This document shows, piece by piece, positions 23,226 through 32,528 of a stretch of DNA of 64,000 nucleotides. Origin of the DNA: Phellopilus nigrolimitatus (lineage: Eukaryota; Basidiomycota; Agaricomycetes; Hymenochaetales; Hymenochaetaceae); NCBI GenBank assembly GCA_021029095.1, contig JAJOHG010000016.1, positions 124,001 to 188,000 on the forward strand, read 5' to 3'. Below the pieces are notes generated by a model. It saw nothing but the letters and a program-made list of their open reading frames with translations, had not been told where the DNA came from and did no database searches. The stretch's first letter is position 1, and each line of letters starts with the position of its first letter. The translations under genes and the position numbers were made by a program.

Positions 23226-24326
23226 TTATTCAAGTCCTTCCTTCTTCATAGGATGCTGTCTGCACCACAGCTTGTGTTCCTTCCAGTCCCGTCTCTGATG
23301 CGCATCGCCGCAGTACCACGCCCCCCGACATGCGCTGCACGTCTTCGTGCCTTCCACAGCACACAACTCGCACGAGCGCTCCACAGCCGCCGTCGCCAGC
23401 AGGACGTTCAGTAGCCTGAACTCCGGGCGCGCGCTGTGCGCGCCATCCCCCTTGCCGATCCAGTCGTCCGACAACCCGAAGCTCCGAATGACGGTGCTCT
23501 GCGCCGCAGAAGGCTCCCCAAGCCGCTTCGAGCGGATAAGCTGGCGGGCCTCGTCGGAGAGTGTATGCGGGAGACGATACGCCTGCGCATCGAATTGGAG
23601 TTGGAGCGGCGTCGGCTCCGGGGCGTGTCGTGCGTTGAGAAGCGCGCCTACAAACAGGTCCTGCTGTTCCTGCGCGAGCGTGTATTTACCCACGAGATCG
23701 GGAAACTCGAGCGTCACGGGTACTCTGAAGGAGGGCGTAATCGGCGCGGCGCCTGGCGCAAGCTCGATATACGTGATGTGCCCGGTCCCTTTGTCGACGA
23801 GGACGGCGCCGGACGCAAGGAGCCTCTCGGAGTCCGTGATGTGCAGGGAGATATCGCGCGCCTGCGCGACCATCCCGAAAAACTCGCGGAAGTCTTTAAT
23901 CCAGCCGGCATGGTTAAATTTAGCCGCGCCCGGGTCCGCGTACGCGAAGCCGCGTAGAATGAATATTTCGAGCTCGCACGGCCGCGCATCCCTCCCCCCG
24001 CAGAACGCAACCTGCTCATCCATGGTCGGGTCTTCGTACCCAGGCCCGCCCGTCACCCAATCGATGAGCGGAATAAAGGTCGTCATGTACATGGAGTTCG
24101 GGGAGTGCGATATCGTCGTCCGGCCGGTTGTCGGGGAGTGTAGGACAACGACAGTGCATGATGCGACATGATCAGTGCACGCGCCCTTCCCCGGGCTTTC
24201 CGGGGTAATCCGTGCGTAATTGTATTGGGTGACCCGGATGTATTCGGTCTTGTATACCAGTCCACCGCCAGTTCGCGCCTCGAGGTCCTTTCGCCCTAGG
24301 CTAAGCGTCGACACATTAAGGACCAT
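23226..24326 (-). CDS. MYND zinc-finger protein with CheD/NTAN1-like N-terminal region, copy 1
   Basis: 366-aa intronless protein. The C-terminus is a MYND finger: C319-x2-C322-x7-C330-x2-C333-x5-C339, then His343 where MYND usually has its sixth Cys, then H351 and C355 (YCGDAHQRRDWKEHKLWC). MYND modules bind proline-rich partner peptides. The N-terminal 180 residues carry SCTVVVL with Cys57 and ISH with His74, 17 residues apart, as in the Cys/His pair of CheD deamidases, and the strand pattern recalls NTAN1 (N-terminal Asn amidohydrolase). That enzymatic assignment is inference from motif spacing. The start is the conserved ATG at 24326; the upstream in-frame codon at 24386 is TTG. Paralogue at 29135..30232. 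Confidence 0.8.
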   Translation of the reverse strand: MVLNVSTLSLGRKDLEARTGGGLVYKTEYIRVTQYNYARITPESPGKGACTDHVASCTVVVLHSPTTGRTTISHSPNSMYMTTFIPLIDWVTGGPGYEDPTMDEQVAFCGGRDARPCELEIFILRGFAYADPGAAKFNHAGWIKDFREFFGMVAQARDISLHITDSERLLASGAVLVDKGTGHITYIELAPGAAPITPSFRVPVTLEFPDLVGKYTLAQEQQDLFVGALLNARHAPEPTPLQLQFDAQAYRLPHTLSDEARQLIRSKRLGEPSAAQSTVIRSFGLSDDWIGKGDGAHSARPEFRLLNVLLATAAVERSCELCAVEGTKTCSACRGAWYCGDAHQRRDWKEHKLWCRQHPMKKEGLE

Positions 24327-24544
24327 AGCGATATGACTTGGGGACAAGCTGGCTAGAGGGCTTGGGCAAGGCAGCGTTAGGACCAATATACATGAACATG
24401 CTGGAAAAACGTGTTCGCGGCGATGTAGTTAGGTCAGCTTGATCATTTGCTACGGATTTTCCATAATCAGTGGATGCGCAGAGCTGATGGGCAAGAATCC
24501 AGACGATAGATATATCTTCGGAGCATAAGTCACATTCAGCACAA

Positions 24545-24661
24545 TCAAAACCCTAGCTCGTCAATCCATTGCTCGATTACATGCGACCTGCTGGGAATCT
24601 CTCCTCTTTTCGAATGGTTCTCACAGACCTCTGTATAATCGGCGCCTTCTTTCACGAGCCT
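24545..24661 (-). pseudogene. Truncated 3' fragment of the alpha/beta-hydrolase-like gene
   Basis: Encodes only the last 38 residues of the gene intact at 30451..31318 (ends WIDELGF, with TGA instead of TAA). The 5' part is replaced at 24661 by the A-C repeat unit. Marks the right boundary of duplicated block B. Confidence 0.9.
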
Positions 24662-25634
24662 GTGCGACAGGTACGGGCCGTTGATATAGCCTCTCCTTTT
24701 TCTTTCCTTTCTCTTTTCCCCCCTCTTTTTCTTCTTGGCCTCAAGGACTTCGAAGCATGCTCAATCATGTTTCTGCGTCTCGTTCTTCTGCGTCTCGTTC
24801 TTCTTTATTACTACTCCAGGCAGCGACCCGCGCTACGCCCCTCACCGATCCCGTAAGTCCGCGTCCGCCATCGAGACCGCACGCGTTCCGTTCTATTCCT
24901 CTCCTCACTTTTCCTTCTCATCTGCCTTCCGTTTGAGAATCGGCTGTGTTTGTCTTATGTGCCAGTACGTTATGGGCCGTGCACGAGTATGTATATGCCC
25001 CTCCGTTGTGCAACTGCAGAATGTATCAATCTCTCCCGCTCCCGCTCCTCGATATGCGTAATGTGACGAGACTAATTGCCCACATCCTATCATGTTTTTG
25101 CCTTACTCTGAAAAGCTTCTCGCAGTTCCGTCCGACCTGGTTTCTGCGCTGTGATAGTCGAAGCTACGCCTCAAGAAAGTTCTATTGATGACTGATCTGG
25201 GGTTTCGGCTATTGGACACTCTTTTGGCAGTGAATCAATTTATTCTCTTGGTTTTTATTTCCATCTGGGCATGAACGCCTGACTCGGAGTTTGCACTGCG
25301 GACATCAACTCCGATTTAGACGTGCTGAAAATGTCTTGGATGGCTCAGAGCATCAATTATTCACACGATTGATTCAAATGACACGGATTAGGTACGGAAA
25401 CCACCCGTATATCCCCCACTCCATAAAGACGTTTCTAATTACTTCTCAGATCATAACATACTGGGTCTTTGACGAGAATAAGTTCGGTGCCGGGTGGGCG
25501 TTGTTTTGACTAAGCAAGTTGGAGGTCACCCACAATAGCCACAATCCCATTCCTTGTGGGGTTGCAGGATCGCGCGCGGCTGTGCAATCTAGCCACATGG
25601 TCCAACGGTAACTGGATAGGTTCCCAATGGTTTG

Positions 25635-25642
25635 TATATAAG
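25635..25642 (+). promoter_or_regulatory. TATA box of RLRGG gene copy 2
   Basis: TATATAAG in the promoter shared with copies 1 and 3, about 107 bp before the ATG. Confidence 0.6.
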
Positions 25643-25748
25643 AGAGCAGACTCGCAAAATCGCATTGCTTAGCACTCAACTCTCAACATACCCGGACCAT
25701 CTACTTTTCGAAAAGAGATTAATCGATTTGACGCTGTCGCATCCCGTT

Positions 25749-26262
25749 ATGTCCTCAGGCCCCGCAAATCCGCCAGCGGCGCACGACAGCATCATTCAGC
25801 AGAACGACGACGCCGCAGGCGGTGTGGCGCACGCGGTGAACACGCAACCGACAGCAGCGACAGGCATGACCACTGCTCGCGGAGGAGAGAGCGGACCGGC
25901 CGTGATGCGACTGAGAGGAGGATGTATTCTTCCTTTTCCTGTGAGTATTTGACTTTTTTCTGCATGATTGCGTAGCCGCTGAGAAACCTGAATTTAAACG
26001 TGTTCAGGATGGGTGCCTTTGTTTCCCCTGTTGCTTGCCCTGCTGTCATTGCCGCTATCGGAAGTCGACAACGACAAGCGTTAGTTATTTCGACCCTCAG
26101 CATGTCGTGCCGAGCGTCGATTCGGTGCCGTCAAATCCTGCGACCCGGTCCTCAATGAATGCTTCGTTCGAGAGAAACGTGCGATTCAATTCATCACAGA
26201 ATAAAATGAATTCAATAGGAAGGAATGAGGTGTTGCCGAAGAGACAAGGGGCCGAAATCTAG
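25749..26262 (+). CDS. Small RLRGG/Cys-rich protein, copy 2 (extended C-terminus)
   Basis: 148 aa from exons 25749..25940 and 26008..26262 (same intron position as copy 1). Compared with copy 1 it lacks three N-terminal codons, and the TAA that ends copy 1 is TAT here. The Cys-rich tail (DGCLCFPCCLPCCHCRYR) therefore runs on into about 58 extra, non-Cys residues before a stop at 26262. The core MRLRGGC is unchanged. It may be a functional variant or a copy starting to decay. Confidence 0.65.
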
Positions 26263-26345
26263 AAAATGGAGTCACGTGTCTGCATATAGGATACTGTGGA
26301 CTACGTCGTCATTAGCAATGTTATTTTCAGTGTGGTTTCTGATTA

Positions 26346-26640
26346 GGGCTCACCACGTCGACCATCCTCGGTGCTCAGCTCGCACTCGCGCGCAGCGAAG
26401 GCCACGACGGCGTGCAAGCTCCCTTTGCTCCGCACGCAGTATTCAACGTCACGCGGCAGGCCTTCAAACTCTGTCTCAGGCACTAGCGCAAGGTCGAGTT
26501 CCGCTTCTTTGGGGATGGAAACAACTCGCAGGCGTCCCTCATTGTATCCTATCGCAGCAGGTCCATCGCGTCCGAGTATAATGACCTCGACCTCGACGGC
26601 GGTGAAGCACGTCGCACATCTTCTGCATCCTAGTCAGTCC
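26346..26640 (-). pseudogene. Decayed coding remnant, unknown protein
   Basis: An uninterrupted minus-strand frame here has coding-like composition (for example VIILGRDGPAAIGYNEGRLR, then LVPETEFEGLPRDVEYCVRS) but no start or clear splice sites. Further upstream, to about 26860, the reading moves between frames with stops. Family not recognised. Lies between RLRGG copies 2 and 3. The interval 26860-27290 is AT/pyrimidine-rich and holds nothing I can support. Confidence 0.4.
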
Positions 26641-27293
26641 GACGCGCACCGACGGACTCGGGCACTGCGTCAGGAGTCGATCACGAACACAACCCGCCAC
26701 CCGCGGTAGCAGGCGCAAAAACACCCGGTATCCTCCCGCACCAAGTCCTGCATCGCGCCTCCGCGTAATCTGCGTGCGGTGCATGTCGCTGCGCGTGGTC
26801 AACCCGGTGGGAGCAGGGCTAGAAGAGAAGGCGCGTCCGATACGCTTGCTGGACAACGAAGTGCTCCCGCGGGGGAAGGAAAGGGCGCACGAGGAGGCAC
26901 AGGCGGAGGGCGACGAGGATGAGGAGCTACCCGACCTCGCTGCAAGGTTGCCTATTTGCAGTGTACTTCAGGGTTTCTGGACTGTGTTTTGCATTTTACT
27001 TATTCGTATGTACTTTTCCTTGCCTTGTACTCCCTCGGCTCATACTTGTACATGTTCTTCCAGTTGAACCGAGCCCGTCACTCTTCTCCTCATTCTCGTT
27101 AATGCCATCCTGCTCACTATACAAGCTGTGCGTTCCTTGACTCTTCCATCATCAAATGACGATTCGAATCCTCTTCCCGCTCCCGAGCATGGTCACTTTC
27201 ACTATGCGCTTTTTGCTCTACTCATCCTCTTCACGTAATAATTTTGTCTTTATCTTTCTTCAATATTCTAACTATGCAGCGCGATATCACAGA

Positions 27294-27900
27294 TTAGAGG
27301 TGTATGCGTGTATCGTCATGACAAGGTTTGTACTTGACCGGGAGGCGCCCACATCCGCAGTCTATAGGTCTATACTTGCGGACATATGCGGCGCCCTCGC
27401 CTTCCGTCTCGCACGATGTGCAGCCAAACTCGTTCGCAATCCCGAGCTCGAGCTCGTTCGCTTCGAGTCTGACGCCCTGTCCTAACGGAATATTCTGCAT
27501 TGGCTGCGCGAAAACAGTGTGTGCCCCTTCACGCCCGCGCACCACAGAGCAACCTCCACATCGCTCACGGTTTCGCAAGCAAGCACATGGAGCGACTCGG
27601 CAATGGTTCGCATCTGTCCTTCAGGAGAAAGGCCCTGATTCAACGCCGTCCTCGACGTTCGCACTGACCCACGTCACTCCACCCCCCGCACCATGTGCCC
27701 AATCTGCGGGACACGTCGAAGCGCACATTCTTCGCTCGCGCACTGCGGAGTGCTGCCGCGGAGGTGCGAGTGAGCGCGGATGAGTACCTCGTGCTCCCGT
27801 TCCGTTTGAGCGTGTACACCGCACAGGACCACATCGCGCGCAATGTGCCGTACCCGCGCTCTAAGATACTCAAGGCAAGATGGACGATCTTGAAGGCCTA
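27294..27900 (-). pseudogene. Frameshifted gene remnant, unknown protein
   Basis: Reads as one protein only by switching frames: 27873..about 27690 (SARAKNVRFDVSRRLGTWCG), then VTWVSANVEDGVESGPF, then SPEGQMRTIAESLHVLACET, then PLGQGVRLEANELELGIANE at 27500-27400. At least two frameshifts or unrecognised short introns. Family unknown. Ends just before the third RLRGG unit, so an insertion or duplication edge may have truncated it. Confidence 0.4.
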
Positions 27901-27927
27901 GCTAGACCTTGAGGCGTTCGAGTTGCT

Positions 27928-28470
27928 GACTAAGCAAGGTGGAGGTCACCCTTCCGGCGCAATGGAATTCACAATTCCATTCCTTGTTGGGGTTGCAGGA
28001 TCGCGCGCGGCTGTGCAATCTAGCCACATGGTTCAACGGTAACTGATCTCTGAGGGATAGGTTTCCAGTGGTTTGTATAAGAGAGCAGACTCGCAAAGTC
28101 GCATTGCTTAGCATTCAACTCTCAACGTACCCGGACCATCTACTTTTCGAAAAGAGATTAATCGATTTGACACTGTCGCATTCCGCTATGCCCTCTACGA
28201 CCTCAGGCTCCGCAAATCCGCCAGCGGCGCACGACAGCATCAGTCAGCGGAACGACGACGCCGCAAGCGGTGTGGCTCACGCGGCGAACACGCAGCCGAC
28301 AGCAGCGACAGGCATGGCCACTACTCGCGGAGGAGAGAGCGGGTCGGCCGCGATGCGACTGAGAGGAGGATGTATTCCTTGTGTTTTGATTCCTCGTCCT
28401 TGGGTATTTGACTTTTTTTCTGCATGACTGCGTAGCCGCTGAGAAACCTGAATTTCAAATGTCTTCAGGA
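27928..28470. repeat. Segmental duplication, C portion, copy 3
   Basis: Shares promoter, first exon and intron with 21691..22195 and 25508..26007; exon 2 diverges. Lacks the A portion. Confidence 0.85.
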
Positions 28471-28540
28471 TGATGATCATTTCTTCCCCTTCTGGTGTTT
28501 CCCGTGCTGCTGCTGCTGTTGTAAGGAGCCGAGCTTCTAA
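28188..28540 (+). CDS. Small RLRGG/Cys-rich protein, copy 3
   Basis: 95 aa from exons 28188..28403 and 28469..28540. The N-terminal half matches copies 1 and 2 up to MRLRGGC. Then CIPCVLIPRPW and, after the intron, DDDHFFPFWCFPCCCCCCKE, a run of six Cys. The intron sits at the equivalent place, but exon 2 is a different sequence, as if the tail exon were exchanged while a Cys-rich character was kept. TATA-like TATAAGAG at 28076. Confidence 0.7.
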
Positions 28541-28823
28541 TTTGTGTAAAAAGAATACTGCGACTTGCTCGCTCTGTCGTCAACGTACATATTAATGGAT
28601 AGGCGTTTAATGCGCAGTATATACTATTTTGACTACGATATCGAGTGTGCTCGAGCATTTACGGTGGTATAATTGACATTTCAAAATATATTGCACGGCA
28701 TCTGATGCGTCGATAGTGACTCCATAAACTCGAGGTATCCGAGAGTACCCTCCGTTGCCTACGGCACACAGCTAACTTGAATCATCCCCAAAGTGCATCA
28801 ATTTCTCAACCCGCTGTAAGTGT
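28541..28823. other. Spacer, no gene seen
   Basis: AT-rich sequence between RLRGG copy 3 and block B copy 2. Confidence 0.5.
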
Positions 28824-30567
28824 GGCCTACTATAAATAGTATTAATATTAAGGGAACTCAAAGTTGATGAGATTCTCATGCTCAACTTTGAGCGCGCTTA
28901 TTCTTGAAACCAGCTCACAGACGGATTCAACGGATGCACTCGCAAGGTAAGTATGTAACTGCCTGTATGTCCCACGCATAAAAGCCTTCAGTTACTAACC
29001 GGTTACCAGAGCCCAACATGCTATGACATGCAGCTCGAAGATCTAAGAAAACGCAGAAATTATACAAACCATCATGGCAGCCACCATCCCCCAGCATGAG
29101 ACTAAAACTACATTATATCTTCGGACAATATTATTCAAGTCCTTCTTTCTTCATAGAGATGCTGTCTGCACCACAGCTTGTGTTCCTTCCAGTCCCGTCT
29201 CTGATGCGCATCGCCGCAGTACCACGCCCCCCGACATGCGCTGCACGTCTTCGTGCCTTCCACAGCACACAACTCGCACGAGCGCTCCACAGCCGCCGTC
29301 GCCAGCAGGACGTTCAGTAGCCTGAACTCCGGGCGCGCGCTGTGCGCGCCATCCCCCTTGCCGATCCAGTCGTCCGACAACCCGAAGCTTCGAATGACGG
29401 CGCTCTGCGCCGCAGAAGGCTCCCCAAGCCGCTTCGAGCGGATAAGCTGGCGGGCCTCGTCGGAAAGAGTATGCGGGAGACGATACGCCTGCGCATCGAA
29501 TTGGAGTTGGAGCGGCGTCGGCTCCGGGGCGTGTCGTGCGTTGAGAAGCGCGCCTACAAACAGGTCCTGCTGTTCCTGCGCGAGCGTGTATTTACCCACG
29601 AGATCGGGAAACTCGAGCGTCACGGGTACTCTGAAGGAGGGCGTAATCGGCGCGGCGCCTGGCGCAAGCTCGATATACGTGATGTGCCCGGTCCCTTTGT
29701 CGACGAGGACGGCGCCGGACGCAAGGAGCCTCTCGGAGTCCGTGATGTGCAGGGAGATATCGCGCGCCTGCGCGACCATCCCGAAAAACTCGCGGAAGTC
29801 TTTAATCCAGCCGGCATGGTTAAATTTAGCCGCGCCCGGGTCCGCGTACGCGAAGCCACGTAGAATGAATATTTCGAGCTCGCACGGCCGCGCATCCCTC
29901 CCCTCGCAGAACGCAACCTGCTCATCCATGGTCGGGTCTTCGTACCCAGGCCCGCCCGTCACCCAATCGATGAGCGGAATAAAGGTCGTCATGTACATGA
30001 AGTTCGGGGAGTGCGATAGCGTCGTCCGGCCGGTTGTCGGGGAGTGTAAGACAACGACAGTGCATGATGCGACATGATCAGTGCACGCGCCCTTCCCCGG
30101 GCTTTCCGGGGTAATCCGTGCGTAATTGTATTGGGTGACCCGGATGTATTCGGTCTTGTATACCAGTCCACCGCCAGTTCGCGCCTCGAGGTCCTTTCGC
30201 CCTAGGCTAAGCGTCGACACATTAAGGACCATAGCGATATGACTTGGGGACAAGCTGGCTAGAGGGCTTGGGCAAGGCAGCGTTAGGACCAATATACACG
30301 AACATGCTGGAAAAACGTGTTCGCGGCGATGTAGTTAGGTCAGCTTGATCATTTGCTACGGATTTTCCATAATCAGTGGATGCGCAGAGCTGATGGGCAA
30401 GAATCCAGACGATAGATATATCTTCGGAGCATAAGTCACATTCAGCACAATTAAAACCCTAGCTCGTCAATCCATTGCTCGATTACATGCGACCTGCTGG
30501 GAATCTCTCCTCTTTTCGAATGGTTCTCACAGACCTCTGTATAATCGGCGCCTTCTTTCACGAGCCT
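28824..30567. repeat. Segmental duplication block B (MYND gene), copy 2
   Basis: Right-hand, probably ancestral copy. It continues at 30568 into the complete neighbouring gene, where copy 1 is cut. Contains the shortened hairpin 28857-28892. Confidence 0.9.
29135..30232 (-). CDS. MYND zinc-finger protein with CheD/NTAN1-like N-terminal region, copy 2
   Basis: 365 aa, almost identical to copy 1 (23226..24326) with a few substitutions, including GGRD to EGRD before the central CELEIFILRGF segment. Cys57, His74 and all MYND ligands are kept. After the last MYND Cys a small indel changes the reading frame, so the C-terminus is HLYEERRT instead of HPMKKEGLE. The start ATG at 30232 is conserved in both copies. 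Convergent with no gene. Downstream lies a hairpin; upstream is the 3' end of the alpha/beta-hydrolase-like gene on the same strand. Confidence 0.8.
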   Translation of the reverse strand: MVLNVSTLSLGRKDLEARTGGGLVYKTEYIRVTQYNYARITPESPGKGACTDHVASCTVVVLHSPTTGRTTLSHSPNFMYMTTFIPLIDWVTGGPGYEDPTMDEQVAFCEGRDARPCELEIFILRGFAYADPGAAKFNHAGWIKDFREFFGMVAQARDISLHITDSERLLASGAVLVDKGTGHITYIELAPGAAPITPSFRVPVTLEFPDLVGKYTLAQEQQDLFVGALLNARHAPEPTPLQLQFDAQAYRLPHTLSDEARQLIRSKRLGEPSAAQSAVIRSFGLSDDWIGKGDGAHSARPEFRLLNVLLATAAVERSCELCAVEGTKTCSACRGAWYCGDAHQRRDWKEHKLWCRQHLYEERRT

Positions 30568-31318
30568 ATTGTTCTTGAGCATGCCCTCAGACGACTGCTG
30601 CTCCACCACGAGAACAGGGAACTTTGGTTCAAATGTAAACTCTGGGAGCGGAAGCGGGAAGCGCTGGAGTAAGCCTGGCCAAGAAGAAAGAGTCTCACAT
30701 GAAAGCGGAGGTGAATCTAGAATAAGAGCGGAGACTGGATATGAAGAAACGTAGATCTGAGCAATCAGGCAGCCTAATTGTCGCGCGTAAAGAATGGGTG
30801 GGAAAGGATTCTCGGTCGACGAAATGTGGGACTTCAGATCTGTAAGGAAGAAAACGGATATATGAAATTCAATAATAGTAAGATAACATATATGATACGT
30901 ACGAGAAGCAAACCTGTCCATGATTTCTTTTGCGGTGTCTTCTTTTGCTTGCTTGTAGGGAAGATCGAATTGAAAACAGGAGAACCCTCGAGAAGAAGCC
31001 TCAGAACAAAGCTTGTCGCCGAGGCTGCAACAGAAATTAATTAACTTCCCTGATTTTCGAACCTTGATCAATTGAGTCAATCTGAATCCAAGCTCACGAA
31101 AGAAAAGCCCCTCCATCACGTTCGAGTTCCGTCGAGCCGACGAAGACCATTGGTGTCGGGGCAAATCGAGGTGCATTTGGGCCGGGAAAGTGTTTGACGA
31201 CGAGCGTCCCGTCATTGAGACGTGATTTTTGGCTGCTCCAACTAACAAACCGACGAAGAACGTGAGCCGAGTGACTGGTTTGAGTCAAGCGGTTTCTCAA
31301 AAGAATTTCAGTGAGCAT
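30451..31318 (-). CDS. Alpha/beta-hydrolase-like protein, probably mitochondrial, nucleophile motif altered
   Basis: 243 aa from exons 31318..31098, 31024..30903 and 30839..30451, all in phase. The N-terminus (NRLTQTSHSAHVLRRF) is basic and Ser/Thr-rich with no acids, like a mitochondrial presequence. The body follows the alpha/beta-hydrolase order: PTPMVFVGSTELERDGGAF, then RGFSCFQFDLP, then LYARQLGCLIAQIYVSSYP-VSALILDSPP, then FPVLVVE. The nucleophile elbow expected as G-x-S-x-G reads A-R-Q-L-G, so the catalytic Ser appears absent and the protein may be non-enzymatic. Divergent from PDX3. Its last codons are duplicated at 24545..24661. Confidence 0.75.
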
Positions 31319-31376
31319 CGTTGTGGTTGTGGTTGAAGTTCAGTTTGGGGTCAGCAGGTTCTTGCTCGAGTCAGTC
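31319..31376. promoter_or_regulatory. 58-bp bidirectional intergenic region
   Basis: Only 58 bp separate the ATG of the hydrolase-like gene (31318, minus) from the ATG of PDX3 (31377, plus). GT/TG-rich, no TATA box seen. If translation of PDX3 begins at the downstream ATG 31452 the gap is 133 bp. Confidence 0.5.
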
Positions 31377-32194
31377 ATGCCACGTCTCAAGCTCATACCA
31401 CCACCACATCTACTTCAAAAATACAATTTCTCTTCAATTTCTAAGCCGCACATGGAAGCGCCTACAAGCGACAAAATTCGCGTTTTGTCTCACACACAAT
31501 ACCATGCTGCTGACCAGCTTTCGCCATCCTCCGTGCTTCCCTCGCCGCTCGATCAGTTCCGCAAATGGTTCACCGAGGCACAGGAACGCGTGAGCGAGCC
31601 CGAGGCAATGTCTGTCTCGACTGCGACCGCCGCGGGCGTGCCTTCGTCGCGCTTCGTCCTTCTCAAGCAGGTCGACCGCACGGGATTCGTGTTTTTCACC
31701 AACTACTCGTCGCGAAAGTCGCGCGAGATCGCGGAGAACCCCGTCGCCGCGCTCGCGCTGTACTGGCCGGAGATGCACCGCCAGGTGCGTGTCGTCGGAC
31801 GCGTCGAGAAGGTGAGCACGGAGGAAAGCGAGGAGTACTTCTCCGGTCGTCCGCTTGGGAGCCGCGTGGGCGCATGGGCGAGTCCGCAGAGCAGCGTTGT
31901 AGCGGAGGGCGAGATGGCGAAAAGGTACAAGGAGGCAGAGGAGAGATTCGAGGTGAAGGATGGGAAGACACAATCCGATGTTCCCCTTCCAGAGTTTTGG
32001 GGCGGGTGGAGAGTGATCCCAAAGTACGCATAATTTTTTTTTTTCAGTCTTCACTGAATAAAACTTGAACTCAATCCATTCACAGCGAGGTTGAATTCTG
32101 GGCGGGAAAGCCCTCGAGACTCCACGATCGTGTCCGATATACACGTGTAGAGAACGCGGACAACGAATGGAAGGCTGAGCGTCTAGCTCCCTAA
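31377..32194 (+). CDS. PDX3: Pyridoxamine/pyridoxine 5'-phosphate oxidase (PDX3)
   Basis: FMN enzyme oxidising pyridoxine or pyridoxamine 5'-phosphate to pyridoxal phosphate, the final step of vitamin B6 salvage. 251 aa from exons 31377..32023 and 32086..32194 (62-nt intron, phase 2). Hallmarks: [96 protein letters not shown] and C-terminal ERLAP. A second in-frame ATG (31452) would remove a basic 25-residue leader that might be a targeting sequence. Confidence 0.95.
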
Positions 32195-32528
32195 AGCTTT
32201 CGGGTCGCGAGAAAATATTGCTGTAACACAAGATATTTCTCTTTGGAAAAACATAACAAAACCTGTACTCATGACTAAATGCTTTCTGACTTCTGCTATC
32301 GCATACAATCTCTGCACTTCGGGAACCATCACTGGTTACTCTGATTTCTCGATGACTAGGCTCGCTGGACCTTATTCGTTTTTCGACCAACTGTATCTGC
32401 TTCGTCGCCCTTATCGTTGGCCTTACGCAGGGCGTAATGAACGACAAGAATTACAAGTCCGGGAACTTCAATGTTCACAGTCCCATTCTTATTTCATCGT
32501 GCCCAAAAGAACTAGCTGTTGGAGTATA

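Larger units (their letters stand above)
22899..24661. repeat. Segmental duplication block B (MYND gene), copy 1
   Basis: Near-identical by eye to 28824..30567. Homology ends at 24661, where the second A-C unit begins directly, cutting the alpha/beta-hydrolase-like gene that is intact next to copy 2. Confidence 0.9.
24661..26345. repeat. Segmental duplication unit A-C, copy 2
   Basis: Second copy of 20827..22617, joined directly to block B copy 1. Contains a two-unit version of the 15-bp minisatellite (24775-24804) and the second RLRGG gene. Confidence 0.9.

Noticed and set aside
23347..24171. 274-codon plus-strand ORF opposite the MYND gene (and its twin at 29253..30077)
   Set aside because: Antisense shadow; the minus-strand frame carries the zinc-finger ligands.
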